This document shows positions 1 through 7,802 of a DNA stretch of 37,884 nucleotides, in pieces. The notes beneath the pieces were generated by a model. It was not told where the DNA came from, ran no database searches, and saw only the letters and a program-made list of their open reading frames with translations. Position 1 is the stretch's first letter. Each line of letters starts with the position of its first letter. Position numbers and translations under genes: made by a program. This DNA comes from JAVBOD01 sp031551045 (lineage in GTDB: Bacteria > Bacteroidota > Bacteroidia > Bacteroidales > UBA932), in assembly GCA_031551045.1 (NCBI GenBank), contig JAVBOD010000088.1, positions 1-37,884 of the forward strand, written 5' to 3'.

Positions 1-1203
1 ACGACCAACACGCTGGTAGAAATTGCCGGTTATTTGCATACGGCAAATCCAACGGGTGCTAACGAAGTGGTAAACACTTTAGAACAAAAGTATCGTGCGG
101 TAGTTGATGAATTATTTTCTATCGAAGAATATAAAAAGAAAACGAATGAGATGCTGAAAAATATTTTTGCGACTATTCGTTCATTAAGCGAGAAGCCGTT
201 TACAACGGTAGAAGAAAAAATTTTGTTGGCACAAGGCGAGTTAATGTCCTCCAATATGATGCATCATTATTTGTTGGAGAACGGCGTGAAATCCGTATTG
301 CTTCCGGCCTTGGATTTTATGCGCATCGACCGCAACAAGGAGCCTGAACCAGCCATTATCAAGGAAAAATTAGCTGTTTTATTAAGTCAAAATAAAGATG
401 CAGATATTTATATCACACAAGGTTTTATTTGTCGTAATCATCAAGACGAAATCGATAATTTGGAGCGCGGCGGCAGCGACTATTCCGCCTCGCTCATCGG
501 AGCAGCAATAGCAGCCGAAGAAATTCAAATCTGGACGGATATCGACGGCATGCACAACAACGACCCGCGCATGGTGGATAAAACATCGCCGGTACGAAAT
601 TTACACTTTGAAGAAGCGGCGGAGTTGGCTTATTTCGGAGCAAAAATCCTGCACCCAACCTGTATTCTTCCGGCCAAGTTGAACAACATTCCGGTACGCC
701 TGCTCAATACTATGCAGCCCGAAGCGCCCGGCACCTTGATTTCGAACAATATGGAGCGCGGAAAAATCGAGGCGATTGCCGCAAAAGACGGCATCACGGC
801 GATTCGTATTAAATCTGGACGCATGTTATTGGCGTATGGTTTTCTGCGAAAAGTGTTCGAGATTTTCGAAAAATACCAAACGCCGATTGATATGATTACT
901 ACTTCGGAAGTCGGCGTATCCGTTACGATAGATAATAAAAAACGTTTGCCCGAAATTGTAGCGGAACTCAAAAAAGTGAGTACTGTTACGGTAGATGAAG
1001 ACTTGGTAATTATTTGCGTGGTGGGCGATTTGCAATGGGACAATGTAGGTTTCGAAGCCCGCGCCGTAAATGCACTCAAAGATATTCCCGTGCGGATGAT
1101 TTCCTACGGTGGAAGTAATTACAATATTTCATTGCTGGTAAAAGCCGAAGATAAAAAACGCGCCCTGCAAACCCTGAGCGATTATCTTTTCAAGGCTGAA
1201 TAG
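1..1203 (+). CDS. lysC: Aspartate kinase, 5'-truncated by window edge
   Basis: Phosphorylates L-aspartate to aspartyl-4-phosphate, the first step toward lysine, threonine and methionine (and diaminopimelate for the wall). The reading frame is open to base 1, so the gene begins outside the window. The N-terminal KFGGTSV-type nucleotide-binding motif is missing, probably about 40 residues. Visible family hallmarks are GGSDYSASLIGAAIAAE, then WTDIDGM, DPRMV and the segment ELAYFGAKILHP. The last third, from about base 760, has the look of two tandem ACT domains that sense end-product amino acids (TSEVGVSVTID; VARAVNAL-like region near 1050). There is no homoserine dehydrogenase extension, since the protein stops at a TAG after the ACT region. 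It is a monofunctional enzyme. The next gene is convergent and separated by repeats. Confidence 0.93.
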   Translation, partial: TTNTLVEIAGYLHTANPTGANEVVNTLEQKYRAVVDELFSIEEYKKKTNEMLKNIFATIRSLSEKPFTTVEEKILLAQGELMSSNMMHHYLLENGVKSVLLPALDFMRIDRNKEPEPAIIKEKLAVLLSQNKDADIYITQGFICRNHQDEIDNLERGGSDYSASLIGAAIAAEEIQIWTDIDGMHNNDPRMVDKTSPVRNLHFEEAAELAYFGAKILHPTCILPAKLNNIPVRLLNTMQPEAPGTLISNNMERGKIEAIAAKDGITAIRIKSGRMLLAYGFLRKVFEIFEKYQTPIDMITTSEVGVSVTIDNKKRLPEIVAELKKVSTVTVDEDLVIICVVGDLQWDNVGFEARAVNALKDIPVRMISYGGSNYNISLLVKAEDKKRALQTLSDYLFKAE

Positions 1204-1204
1204 A

Positions 1205-1320
1205 TATTGGATTTTAGATACTGGATTTTGGATATTGTAACCTCACTTGTCATTCTGAGCGAAGCGAAGAATCTGTGATTTTGGATACCGGATATAAGAT
1301 ATCGGATATTGAAATAATGG
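1205..1320. repeat. Degenerate GGATTTTGGATA-type tandem repeats
   Basis: Two blocks (about 1205-1239 and 1278-1312) consist of loosely repeated units such as GGATTTTGGATA and GGATACCGGATA. They lie on either side of the left arm of the 30-bp inverted repeat at 1247-1276. No coding potential is apparent. Short repeats of this style are common between genes in Bacteroidota. A similar CCGGAT-rich stretch lies inside the kinase-RapZ gene at 8230-8252. Confidence 0.6.
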
Positions 1321-1400
1321 CGACTTTTCTTTCCCTACCCCCCCTTTTACCTTGTACCTTTATTCCATTTACAGATTCTTCGCTTCGCTCAGAATGACAA
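1247..1400. repeat. 30-bp perfect inverted repeat (SERSEE-type extragenic element)
   Basis: Bases 1247-1276 and 1371-1400 are perfect reverse complements over 30 bp and are separated by 94 bp. The core reads CTGAGCGAAGCGAAGAATCT. Translated in one frame it gives the HSERSEES peptide often seen as a spurious protein fragment in Bacteroidota genomes. The element lies between the convergent lysC and phzF genes. It is repetitive DNA rather than a gene, and could form a cruciform or a long hairpin in read-through RNA. Confidence 0.8.
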
Positions 1401-1401
1401 C

Positions 1402-1470
1402 GTCGGGCAGGCTCGAAATGACAAAGACACGCGCTTCGCGCCACCTGCCCGACTGTACCATTCAGGCGGG
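1402..1470. repeat. CCTGCCCGA/TTCAGGCGGG hairpin module overlapping the phzF stop
   Basis: GTCGGGCAGG (1402-1411) pairs with CCTGCCCGAC (1444-1453), enclosing a small palindrome, GCGCTTCGCGC. From 1444 the sequence CCTGCCCGA ends at 1470 with TTCAGGCGGG. The same two blocks occur at 24025-24056, so this is a dispersed module. Its right end contains the TGA stop codon and the last two codons of the minus-strand phzF gene. Confidence 0.65.
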
Positions 1471-2283
1471 TTCATCATTTATAACACATAATTCTTCGTT
1501 CAGACTAATTTCTCCTTTCATATAAGCTCGTGCTTGTCCGCTGATTTCGACTCTTTCATTAAGATATTTACAGCGGAGATAGCCAACACGGGAAGATAGC
1601 TGCATAGCACTCATTTCCGTTTTTCCTAACTTTTTTGTCCAATAAGGAATGAGCGTAGTGTGCGCCGATCCGGTCACAGGGTCTTCGTCCACGCCCGATT
1701 GCGGGCCGAAAAAACGCGACACAAAATCACATTGTTCGCCTTTGGCTGTAACAATCACACCACGCACCGGCAAAGCGCCTACTTTCCGGAAATCAGCTTG
1801 TATATTCCGTATCTGCGCTTCGGAATCGAACACCAGCATGTAATCTGTTTTTCCTTTATAGACTTCCTGCGCTTGCACATCAAAACAGGCGGATAGCTCT
1901 TCGTTTAACGAAATTCTTTCCAATGTGTCTGTGGGAAAATTCAACGTTAACCAGTCGCCTTGCCGGCGCACCGTAAGTTTTCCACTTCGTTCGGAATAAA
2001 AATGAATTTCTGACGATATATGATTTTCGAAATGAAATAACACAAACGCGGTAGCCAAGGTGGCATGTCCACACAAATCCACTTCAATGTTCGGCGTAAA
2101 CCAGCGGATATGATATTCGTCGTCTTTTTTGATATAAAAGGCCGTTTCCGATAAGTTATTTTCCGTCGCTATTTGTTGCAACAATACATCAGGCAACCAT
2201 TGTTCGAGCGGACACACCGCCGCCGGATTTCCACCGAAAATTTTATCGGTAAACGCATCGACTTGATAGATTTTGAGATTCAT
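1462..2283 (-). CDS. PhzF-family isomerase/epimerase
   Basis: A cytoplasmic enzyme of the PhzF (diaminopimelate-epimerase-like) fold, 273 residues, the usual length for the family. Visible family motifs are VDAFTDKIFGGNPAAVC at the N terminus, the catalytic glutamate in NLSETAFY (Glu46), the CGHATLATAF segment (71-80), and DEDPVTGSAHTTL in the second half, the conserved substrate-pocket region. The phenazine pathway is not represented nearby, so the true substrate is unknown; most PhzF homologues outside pseudomonads are orphan isomerases. The gene stands alone, divergent from the fucosidase, with a good -7 box 66 bp upstream. The last codons (GAACCCGCCTGA) lie in a dispersed repeat, which suggests the original C terminus was altered by a few residues. 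Confidence 0.88.
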   Translation of the reverse strand: MNLKIYQVDAFTDKIFGGNPAAVCPLEQWLPDVLLQQIATENNLSETAFYIKKDDEYHIRWFTPNIEVDLCGHATLATAFVLFHFENHISSEIHFYSERSGKLTVRRQGDWLTLNFPTDTLERISLNEELSACFDVQAQEVYKGKTDYMLVFDSEAQIRNIQADFRKVGALPVRGVIVTAKGEQCDFVSRFFGPQSGVDEDPVTGSAHTTLIPYWTKKLGKTEMSAMQLSSRVGYLRCKYLNERVEISGQARAYMKGEISLNEELCVINDEPA

Positions 2284-2348
2284 GTTCTTTTAGTTTCAGG
2301 TTTATTATTTCGAGTTTCAAGATTTTCAACCGTTTGGATATGTTTTTA

Positions 2349-2356
2349 CAAAAATA
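2349..2356 (-). promoter_or_regulatory. Putative -7 box for phzF
   Basis: The minus strand reads TATTTTTG, a full match to the Bacteroidota -7 consensus TAnnTTTG, about 66 bp before the phzF ATG. No good TTTG -33 element is seen at the expected distance. The region where it would lie is occupied by the hairpin at 2373-2392. Confidence 0.45.
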
Positions 2357-2372
2357 GTTATTTATTCTTAAT

Positions 2373-2392
2373 CCGTTGCTTAAAAGCAACGG
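2373..2392. other. 8-bp perfect hairpin in divergent intergenic region
   Basis: CCGTTGCT and AGCAACGG form a perfect 8-bp stem around a TAAA loop, between divergent phzF and the fucosidase gene. It sits roughly at the -33 position of the proposed phzF promoter, so it could be a regulator-binding palindrome or a simple hairpin. No regulator gene is adjacent. Confidence 0.4.
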
Positions 2393-2490
2393 CAATGAAC
2401 AATCACTATTTGCACCTTTAAACAACTTCAAAAATTGTTGAAAAATAAAATAATTCTTACCTTGCCAAATGAAATGATAACCTCCCGACT

Positions 2491-3927
2491 ATGAAATCTA
2501 TTTATTTCCTTTTCTTATCGGCCATAATAGCGGCCGCTTGTCAATCCGACGAAACGCCTCCGGCAGCTTACGGCCCCGTTCCTACAAAAGAACAATTGGC
2601 ATGGCAGCAATTAGAACAATACATGTTTGTCCACTTTGGGCCGAACACCTTTACAAACGTGGAATGGGGCGATGGGAAAGAACATCCGCAAGTATTCAAT
2701 CCGACACATTTGGACTGTCGCCAGTGGGCGCGCATTGCCAAAGCAGCCGGACTAAAAGGCATTATCATCACCGCCAAGCATCACGACGGATTTTGCCTGT
2801 GGCCAAGCAAATACAGCGCTCATACGGTGCGTGAAAGTAAATGGCAAAACGGACAGGGCGATGTGCTACGCGAATTGTCAGCCGCATGCAAAGAGTATCA
2901 TTTAAAATTCGGCGTTTACCTTTCGCCTTGGGACCGGAATCATCCGACTTACGGCACGCCGGAATATAATCAAGTATTTGCCAACACGCTTGGAGAAGTA
3001 TTGCGCAGCTATGGCGACCTATTCGAACAATGGCTTGATGGCGCTTGTGGCGAAGGGCCCAACGGGAAACGGCAGGAATACGACTGGGCATTGTTTCATA
3101 AAACGATTTACGAACATCAACCACATGCTGTTATCTTCAGCGATGTGGGGCCCGGTTGCCGCTGGGTGGGAAACGAACGCGGTGTTGCCGGCATGACCAA
3201 CTGGTCAACTTTGAATGTAACAGGATTTACGCCGGGATATGGAGCTCCTCCTTCCGATACGCTTAATGCGGGAAATATGAATGGCGAAAAATGGATTCCG
3301 GCGGAAGTCGATGTATCCATTCGCCCCGGATGGTTCTACAGCCCCGAAACAGATGACAAAGTAAAAACGGTAGATGAATTGTTATCTATTTATTATACCT
3401 CGGTGGGGCGCAATGCCAATTTGTTATTGAATGTTCCACCCGACCGGAGCGGGCGCATCCATCCGAACGATTCGGCACGGCTGATAGAATGGCGTGCAGC
3501 ACTCGACGAATCGTTTGCTGAAAATATGGCGTTGAATACAACCGTAAAAGCGAGCAATACACGCGGGAAAAATTTTGCAGCCAACAAGTTGACAGATGGA
3601 AACACCGAGAGTTATTGGGCGACCAACAACGACGTCCGCACAGCAAGCATTGAAATCGATTTAGCTTCTGAAAAGGAATTTAATTGCATTGTGCTGCAGG
3701 AGTACATTGCATTAGGCCAACGAATCAAACGTTTCTCCGTATCTTATTTTGATGGTAAAACATGGCTGGCAATAGATAAACAAACGACGATAGGCTACAA
3801 GCGCATACTCCGCTTTCCTGCGGTAAAAGCCCGCAAACTAAAAATTGATATCGAAGAAGCTTTAGCTTGCCCCGTATTAAATGAAATTGGCGTATATAAA
3901 ACAATCGATGCAGGGACGAATACTTAA
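2491..3927 (+). CDS. GH29 alpha-L-fucosidase-like lipoprotein with C-terminal discoidin-like domain
   Basis: Predicted exo-enzyme releasing terminal fucose from glycans, anchored as a lipoprotein: the signal peptide ends in a lipobox with Cys17 (IIAAACQ). Residues about 35-340 show the GH29 barrel, including YMFVHFGPNTF, the ITAKHHDGFCLWPS segment (94-107), YLSPWDRN, and WLDGACGEG, whose Asp183 is at the expected position of the catalytic nucleophile. The layout fits the GH29 branch with FDGA-like motifs. Residues about 340-475 resemble an F5/8 type C (discoidin) carbohydrate-binding module, with NKLTDGN and a final LNEIGVY strand. No SusCD pair is adjacent, so it acts outside a classic polysaccharide utilization locus here. 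Its stop codon overlaps that of the convergent gene. The acid/base residue was not identified. Confidence 0.88.
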   Translation: MKSIYFLFLSAIIAAACQSDETPPAAYGPVPTKEQLAWQQLEQYMFVHFGPNTFTNVEWGDGKEHPQVFNPTHLDCRQWARIAKAAGLKGIIITAKHHDGFCLWPSKYSAHTVRESKWQNGQGDVLRELSAACKEYHLKFGVYLSPWDRNHPTYGTPEYNQVFANTLGEVLRSYGDLFEQWLDGACGEGPNGKRQEYDWALFHKTIYEHQPHAVIFSDVGPGCRWVGNERGVAGMTNWSTLNVTGFTPGYGAPPSDTLNAGNMNGEKWIPAEVDVSIRPGWFYSPETDDKVKTVDELLSIYYTSVGRNANLLLNVPPDRSGRIHPNDSARLIEWRAALDESFAENMALNTTVKASNTRGKNFAANKLTDGNTESYWATNNDVRTASIEIDLASEKEFNCIVLQEYIALGQRIKRFSVSYFDGKTWLAIDKQTTIGYKRILRFPAVKARKLKIDIEEALACPVLNEIGVYKTIDAGTNT

Positions 3928-3940
3928 GCTTTCGTCCCTG
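3911..3940. terminator. Hairpin with the overlapping stops of two convergent genes in its loop
   Basis: CAGGGACGAA (3911-3920) and TTCGTCCCTG (3931-3940) form a perfect 10-bp stem around the loop TACTTAAGCT. The loop holds the TAA stops of both convergent genes, sharing the palindrome TTAA. A bidirectional terminator is plausible, but there is no long T tract on either side, so it may be an RNA-end stabilizer instead. Confidence 0.55.
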
Positions 3941-4481
3941 TTATCCACCATATGGATAATATCAACAACGCTATAGCTCCGAGTAAAGATAAGAAAAGAA
4001 ATAATTGGCGATAACGGTCTTCTTTTGGTTTAAATACCAACCGACTTAAAAATATGGTAACAAAAATAGCTAACGCTATAATCGCTGCAATAAGTATGTA
4101 GCCGATAGATGCCATGAACAGTACCGAAAGCCAATACAGCAGATAGTAGGCAGCCAATCCTACGATAAAACCCACGAAAAAAGGCACAAACATAGATAAT
4201 GTCGCAAGTATTGTTTTGCCGGAGCCGTCCGTGTTGCGATTTTTTGTACGTGGAAACCCGAATTCATAAATATACCAGATTGTTACCGCGGTGGCTATGA
4301 CCCAAAAGATAGGACTCATAAAGAAACTCACCGGTAACGACGTTTCATAGCTTCCCTGTTTCCATAATACAGCAATTGCCAATGCACAAGCGCTTAAAAA
4401 ACTTATTAGGGTAACCGCAAATATTACTTTTTCATAGGTTTTGCTGCTGCCTTTTTCTATTGTATTTGTTGGATTTGTCAT
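3924..4481 (-). CDS. Conserved small integral membrane protein of unknown function
   Basis: A 185-residue protein I do not recognise as a named family. After a polar N terminus (TNPTNTIEKGSSKTYEK) it has about five hydrophobic stretches: near residues 17-39, 51-69, 91-112, 118-140 and 155-178. A basic loop (SRLVFKPKEDRYRQ) precedes the last one. No catalytic motif is visible. It lies 46 bp downstream of the cardiolipin synthase gene on the same strand and may be co-transcribed with it, which would fit an envelope role, but that is inference. The C terminus (WWITGTKA) is encoded within the stem of the hairpin at 3911-3940. Confidence 0.6.
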   Translation of the reverse strand: MTNPTNTIEKGSSKTYEKVIFAVTLISFLSACALAIAVLWKQGSYETSLPVSFFMSPIFWVIATAVTIWYIYEFGFPRTKNRNTDGSGKTILATLSMFVPFFVGFIVGLAAYYLLYWLSVLFMASIGYILIAAIIALAIFVTIFLSRLVFKPKEDRYRQLFLFLSLLGAIALLILSIWWITGTKA

Positions 4482-4527
4482 ATTTTATAAATTTATTTAA
4501 TATCAATATACATTTTTCATTCCGTTT

Positions 4528-5988
4528 TTATAACATCGGCGATAAGAGCCGGGCGCACAATTCTCCAAACTGTTTCCATTTAGAACGCTGTTTCCATTCA
4601 TCATAAGTGATTTCTTTACTATCTTTTAAATCATTGAAGAATGCCTCGCAGAGCTGTTCATTCATTTCGCCACTGAACACCAGCGCATTTACTTCGAACA
4701 TCAGGTCGTAGCTTCGGATATCCATGTTGGCCGTGCCTATTACGGCCAGATTATAGTCGGAAACCATGGTCTTGGCGTGTACAAATCCTTTTTGGTAACG
4801 ATAAATGCGCACGCCGGCCTGCAGCAATTCTTCATAATAAGAACACGAAGCGGCGTTTACAAAGCGGCTATCGGAAATGCCGGGCACAAGCAAGCGCACA
4901 TCGACACCGCCTAAAGCGGCGAATTTAATAGCATCGACAATGGTTTCGTTCGGGATAAAATAAGGCGTGGTCATGTAGAGGCGTTGCTTGCTTTTGACAA
5001 TTACGCCGACACACGACAGCATAATATCGGCGCTGGTACTGTCGGGGCCGCTGGCGGCAATTTGCACATGATTCACGGGCGCTTCCGTGTGGTCGAACGG
5101 AAAATAACAAGGTTTTACACGAAATTCCTTTTCGTCATTCGTGCAAAAATGCCAATCGGTCATAAATATATATTGAAGCGAGGCTACGGCATTTCCTTTC
5201 AACATCATGTGTGTGTCGCGCCAAAAGAGTTCGTTTTTCCCGGAGTTGATGTAACGATCGTCCACATTTATACCGCCGATGAAAGCCGTATCGCCGTCCA
5301 CAATAATAATTTTCCGGTGATTACGATAATTCAAGCGATTGGCCAATGCAAAAAGCCTGATTTTATAGAACGGATAAACCTCGACACCGGCTGCCTGCAA
5401 TGCCGGCACTATCCGTTTGCGGATAATATGGCTGCCGAAATCATCGTAAATAAACCGCACTTTAACGCCTTCCTTTGCTTTGGCAATCATCATGTCTTTC
5501 AGCGCATTTCCTATTTCATCGTCGTTGTAGATGTAATATTCAATATGGATATGATGTTTGGCCGCTTGCATGGCCTTGATAACTTCGGGGAACTTCTGTT
5601 CGCCGTTTATCAGCAATTTTAATTCTTTTGTCGAAGCCAATGGCGATACCGATTCGCGCAGCAACATGCGGACGGTGTTTGCCTGTTCGCCGTATAATTC
5701 GGGATGATCTGCTATTTCTTTTTCGGAGTGTTGATTGATATATCTCTTCAATTCCTCATACAAAACGGCATTTTCGGTCCCTTTTTGTTTATAGAATTTT
5801 CGCTTCCGGTAATTCACTCCTATCGAAAGATACACCGCAATGCCAATAACCGGCACAAACACTACAAATAAGATATATGCTAATGATTTTACAGGGTTCC
5901 GCGTATCTACAATAATTTTTATCACGGTAGCCAATGCCACGAGGAAATACGCAGCTTCTATAATAAAAATGACAGTGTCTTTACTCAT
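4528..5988 (-). CDS. cls: Cardiolipin synthase (phospholipase D family)
   Basis: Joins phospholipid head groups to make cardiolipin at the inner membrane. The protein is 486 residues, typical for bacterial Cls. The N terminus has two membrane segments (about 5-27 and 35-55) in the PLDc_N arrangement. Two phospholipase D catalytic HKD motifs follow: HRKIIIVDGDTAFIGG (His224, Lys226, Asp231) and HAKTMVSDYNLAVIGTAN (His404, Lys406, Asp411), each with the downstream G/N-rich segment of the family. All catalytic residues are present. The start is supported by the short leader after a perfect -7 box at 6020-6027. A downstream membrane protein gene (3924-4481) may share the transcript. Confidence 0.93.
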   Translation of the reverse strand: MSKDTVIFIIEAAYFLVALATVIKIIVDTRNPVKSLAYILFVVFVPVIGIAVYLSIGVNYRKRKFYKQKGTENAVLYEELKRYINQHSEKEIADHPELYGEQANTVRMLLRESVSPLASTKELKLLINGEQKFPEVIKAMQAAKHHIHIEYYIYNDDEIGNALKDMMIAKAKEGVKVRFIYDDFGSHIIRKRIVPALQAAGVEVYPFYKIRLFALANRLNYRNHRKIIIVDGDTAFIGGINVDDRYINSGKNELFWRDTHMMLKGNAVASLQYIFMTDWHFCTNDEKEFRVKPCYFPFDHTEAPVNHVQIAASGPDSTSADIMLSCVGVIVKSKQRLYMTTPYFIPNETIVDAIKFAALGGVDVRLLVPGISDSRFVNAASCSYYEELLQAGVRIYRYQKGFVHAKTMVSDYNLAVIGTANMDIRSYDLMFEVNALVFSGEMNEQLCEAFFNDLKDSKEITYDEWKQRSKWKQFGELCARLLSPML

Positions 5989-6019
5989 TTTTGCATATAA
6001 GATTTGGGTTTCAATGGTA

Positions 6020-6027
6020 CAAAGATA
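6020..6027 (-). promoter_or_regulatory. Putative -7 box for cls
   Basis: Minus-strand TATCTTTG exactly matches TAnnTTTG and lies 32 bp upstream of the cls ATG, giving a predicted leader of about 25 nt. A -33 TTTG was not found at ideal spacing. Confidence 0.55.
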
Positions 6028-6074
6028 TGGTTTTCCTTAGAAAATTTGCTATCTCTGAATAATTCATTGCATTT

Positions 6075-6108
6075 AAAAAGGGTTCCCAAACCGAAGCGGG
6101 AACCCCTT
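6075..6108 (-). terminator. Rho-independent terminator of the HdeD-like gene
   Basis: On the minus strand, AAGGGGTTCCC pairs with GGGAACCCTTT (11 pairs, one G-U) across a 10-nt loop and is followed by a run of T. It lies just downstream of the gene at 6133-6750 and ahead of the cls promoter region, separating the two transcripts. Confidence 0.8.
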
Positions 6109-6132
6109 GCTTAAAAGGAAAACAATGTTTGT

Positions 6133-6750
6133 TTAGCGGTTGTTCACCGTCTCTCTGATTTCGTCGATTCTGTCCATTGCTTTTTTATAGTTGCCATGCA
6201 GGCTTTTTAGTTTGAAGCCGAGCACAACACGGAAAATACCGGCCAGCATAAAAGCAAACGAGGCCAGATAAACCACCGTTATAGCAGCCGTTACCGGTTC
6301 GAACAGCATCGCTATCGAAAGCAATGTAAGCAAAATGCCGAACGTGAGCAACCAACCCCAGCCTTTCACTTTATAGTGGCTTAAATCGATTGAAAATCCG
6401 ATAGCGGAGAATCCCTTATACATCAGCCAGAATATAACCAGCATAGGAATCATCACCATCGGCAAGGCGGGAATAGAAATAAGCGCTATACCAATCAGCA
6501 AGTCTAATATACCGCTTGCAAGGTACCAGCCCCATCCGGTAAGAATTTTCCTGTTGCTTGCCGCAAATACGATTTCCATAATCCCGGCAACAAACAAGAA
6601 AACACTGAACATAATACTCATGGTTACATAGCTTTCGGCCGGCATACACAAGATAAGAATACCGACAGCGATAAGCAAAATACCCAGAACTAACGACACC
6701 CACCAGTTTTTTACAGCGTCTTTCACGGTGGCAATAAACATGTTTTCCAT
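6133..6750 (-). CDS. HdeD-family (DUF308) membrane protein
   Basis: A 205-residue inner-membrane protein with six hydrophobic segments arranged as three pairs, which is the DUF308/HdeD pattern: about 15-37, 41-63, 70-91, 95-115, 128-149 and 152-175. The phrases LVLGILLIAVGILILCMP and GWGWLLTFGILLTLLSIAML are characteristic of the repeats. HdeD of Escherichia coli is linked to acid resistance at high cell density; for Bacteroidota homologues the role is not established. The C terminus is charged and soluble (KKAMDRIDEIRETVNNR). The gene is a single unit with its own terminator at 6075-6108. No clear promoter motif was found upstream. Confidence 0.8.
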   Translation of the reverse strand: MENMFIATVKDAVKNWWVSLVLGILLIAVGILILCMPAESYVTMSIMFSVFLFVAGIMEIVFAASNRKILTGWGWYLASGILDLLIGIALISIPALPMVMIPMLVIFWLMYKGFSAIGFSIDLSHYKVKGWGWLLTFGILLTLLSIAMLFEPVTAAITVVYLASFAFMLAGIFRVVLGFKLKSLHGNYKKAMDRIDEIRETVNNR

Positions 6751-7074
6751 AATTTTTTTGTTTTAATAAGGTAAGTAAATATGATAATTGTAACTTGTAT
6801 AAACGGTCTTTGCAATTCGTTTACCCGCAAAAATCTTGCCATTAGCCCAGAATAAGCGAAAAGGACTTAAAAATTTAACATTATTTTAGAAAATTTTTAT
6901 GTGAAAAATTACAAAAAATATACAAAAAGTGTTAAATATCAATATATACCGCAGCGTATGCCGTAATAAAAATCAAGCGGCAGGATGTATAATAAGGAAT
7001 GTCATTCTTATCGCGAGAAAAGACCGAAAAAGACTATAAAACAGCGCATTGAAAAGAATGCACACTTTTCTTCA
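6751..7074. other. AT-rich intergenic stretch without a gene
   Basis: About 320 bases between two minus-strand genes. It should hold the promoter of the HdeD-like gene, but no TAnnTTTG box is evident on the minus strand near 6760-6860. The middle (6870-6950) is very AT-rich. The end near 7046-7074 carries small hairpins downstream of the nucleotidyltransferase gene. No open frame or RNA gene is recognised. Confidence 0.5.
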
Positions 7075-7093
7075 CTATGTAGAAAAAAGTGTG
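7061..7093 (-). terminator. Imperfect hairpin spanning the nucleotidyltransferase stop codon
   Basis: On the minus strand CACACTTTTTTCT (last codons) pairs with AGAAAAGTGTG across a loop that contains the TAG stop. The stem carries a two-base bulge. A second small hairpin (7046-7061) and T-rich sequence follow. A terminator role is plausible but not strong. Confidence 0.4.
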
Positions 7094-7794
7094 GCTTCTG
7101 CTAACTGTTGCGGTTTTCCCACGTCTAAAAATTGTAATGTGTCGTGTGTATAAGCCGTGATGGAGTGCAGCGAGGCAAGTTGCAAGTAATAATCAACAAT
7201 AGAAAATTTCTCTTCTTTAGGAAAAAATTCAAAAATAGCGGGACTTATCGCGTGAATGCCGCCAAAAGCAAGGCGCGTTAACGGTTCGTGATTTTTTACA
7301 ACCATTTTTTGCTCGCCGGTTTTCACGTTTTCCCATCCGCATAAACGCCGTTCGTCATCGAATAAAAAATAACGCGAACTCTCGCGGCAGTTGCATGCCA
7401 ACGTCGCCACGGCGCCCGATTTCACGTGCGATTGATAAAAATCCTGCAAATCAATATTCGAAAAAATATCGACGTTATGCAGTAAGAAGGGCTTCCCGTC
7501 ATTGAAAAACCATACGGCTTTTTTCAATCCGCCGCCGGTGTCGAGCAAGGCGGCGCGTTCATCGGAGATTTCAATATGCAGGCCGAAGGAATGATGTTTT
7601 TTCAGAAAATCTTCCACCATATCGGCAAAATGGTGGACATTGACAATGATTTCGTCCGCTCCGGCCGCTTTCAACTTTTCAATGCAATGCTGCAACAACG
7701 GTTTTCCGGCCGCTTCTATCAAGGCTTTCGGGCAATGGTCGGTGAGTGGTTGCAGGCGCGTACCTAATCCGGCGGCAAAAATCATGGCTTTCAT
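7075..7794 (-). CDS. Sugar-1-phosphate nucleotidyltransferase (MurU-like)
   Basis: Transfers a nucleotide from NTP to a sugar 1-phosphate. The 239-residue length and the N-terminal motif MKAMIFAAGLGTRLQPLTD followed by PKALIEAAGKPLLQH are those of the NTP_transferase superfamily, including the glycine-rich GLGTR loop and the PKAL lysine. LLHNVDIFSNIDL contains the metal-binding Asp of the middle motif. It starts 8 bp after the stop of the kinase-RapZ gene. A kinase plus nucleotidyltransferase pair of this kind matches AmgK and MurU, which convert N-acetylmuramic acid to UDP-MurNAc in cell-wall recycling. The symbol murU is not assigned because substrate specificity cannot be read from sequence. 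Confidence 0.82.
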   Translation of the reverse strand: MKAMIFAAGLGTRLQPLTDHCPKALIEAAGKPLLQHCIEKLKAAGADEIIVNVHHFADMVEDFLKKHHSFGLHIEISDERAALLDTGGGLKKAVWFFNDGKPFLLHNVDIFSNIDLQDFYQSHVKSGAVATLACNCRESSRYFLFDDERRLCGWENVKTGEQKMVVKNHEPLTRLAFGGIHAISPAIFEFFPKEEKFSIVDYYLQLASLHSITAYTHDTLQFLDVGKPQQLAEATLFST

Positions 7795-7802
7795 ACCGCG
7801 GG

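Noticed and set aside
1205..1400. A possible CRISPR array
   Set aside because: The repeats are irregular in length and spacing, the 30-bp units are inverted rather than direct, and no cas gene is present.
1250..1444. A 64-codon open frame on the minus strand (HSERSEES-type peptide)
   Set aside because: It is the translation of the dispersed inverted repeat and has no recognisable domain. The same peptide arises wherever this repeat occurs.
2491..3927. A fucose or glycan utilization locus around the GH29 gene
   Set aside because: There is no SusCD pair, transporter or regulator beside it; the SusCD locus is more than 20 kb away and has its own complete regulatory set.
4984..5622. A 212-codon open frame on the plus strand
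   Set aside because: It lies wholly inside the well-supported cardiolipin synthase gene on the other strand and shows no family motif.
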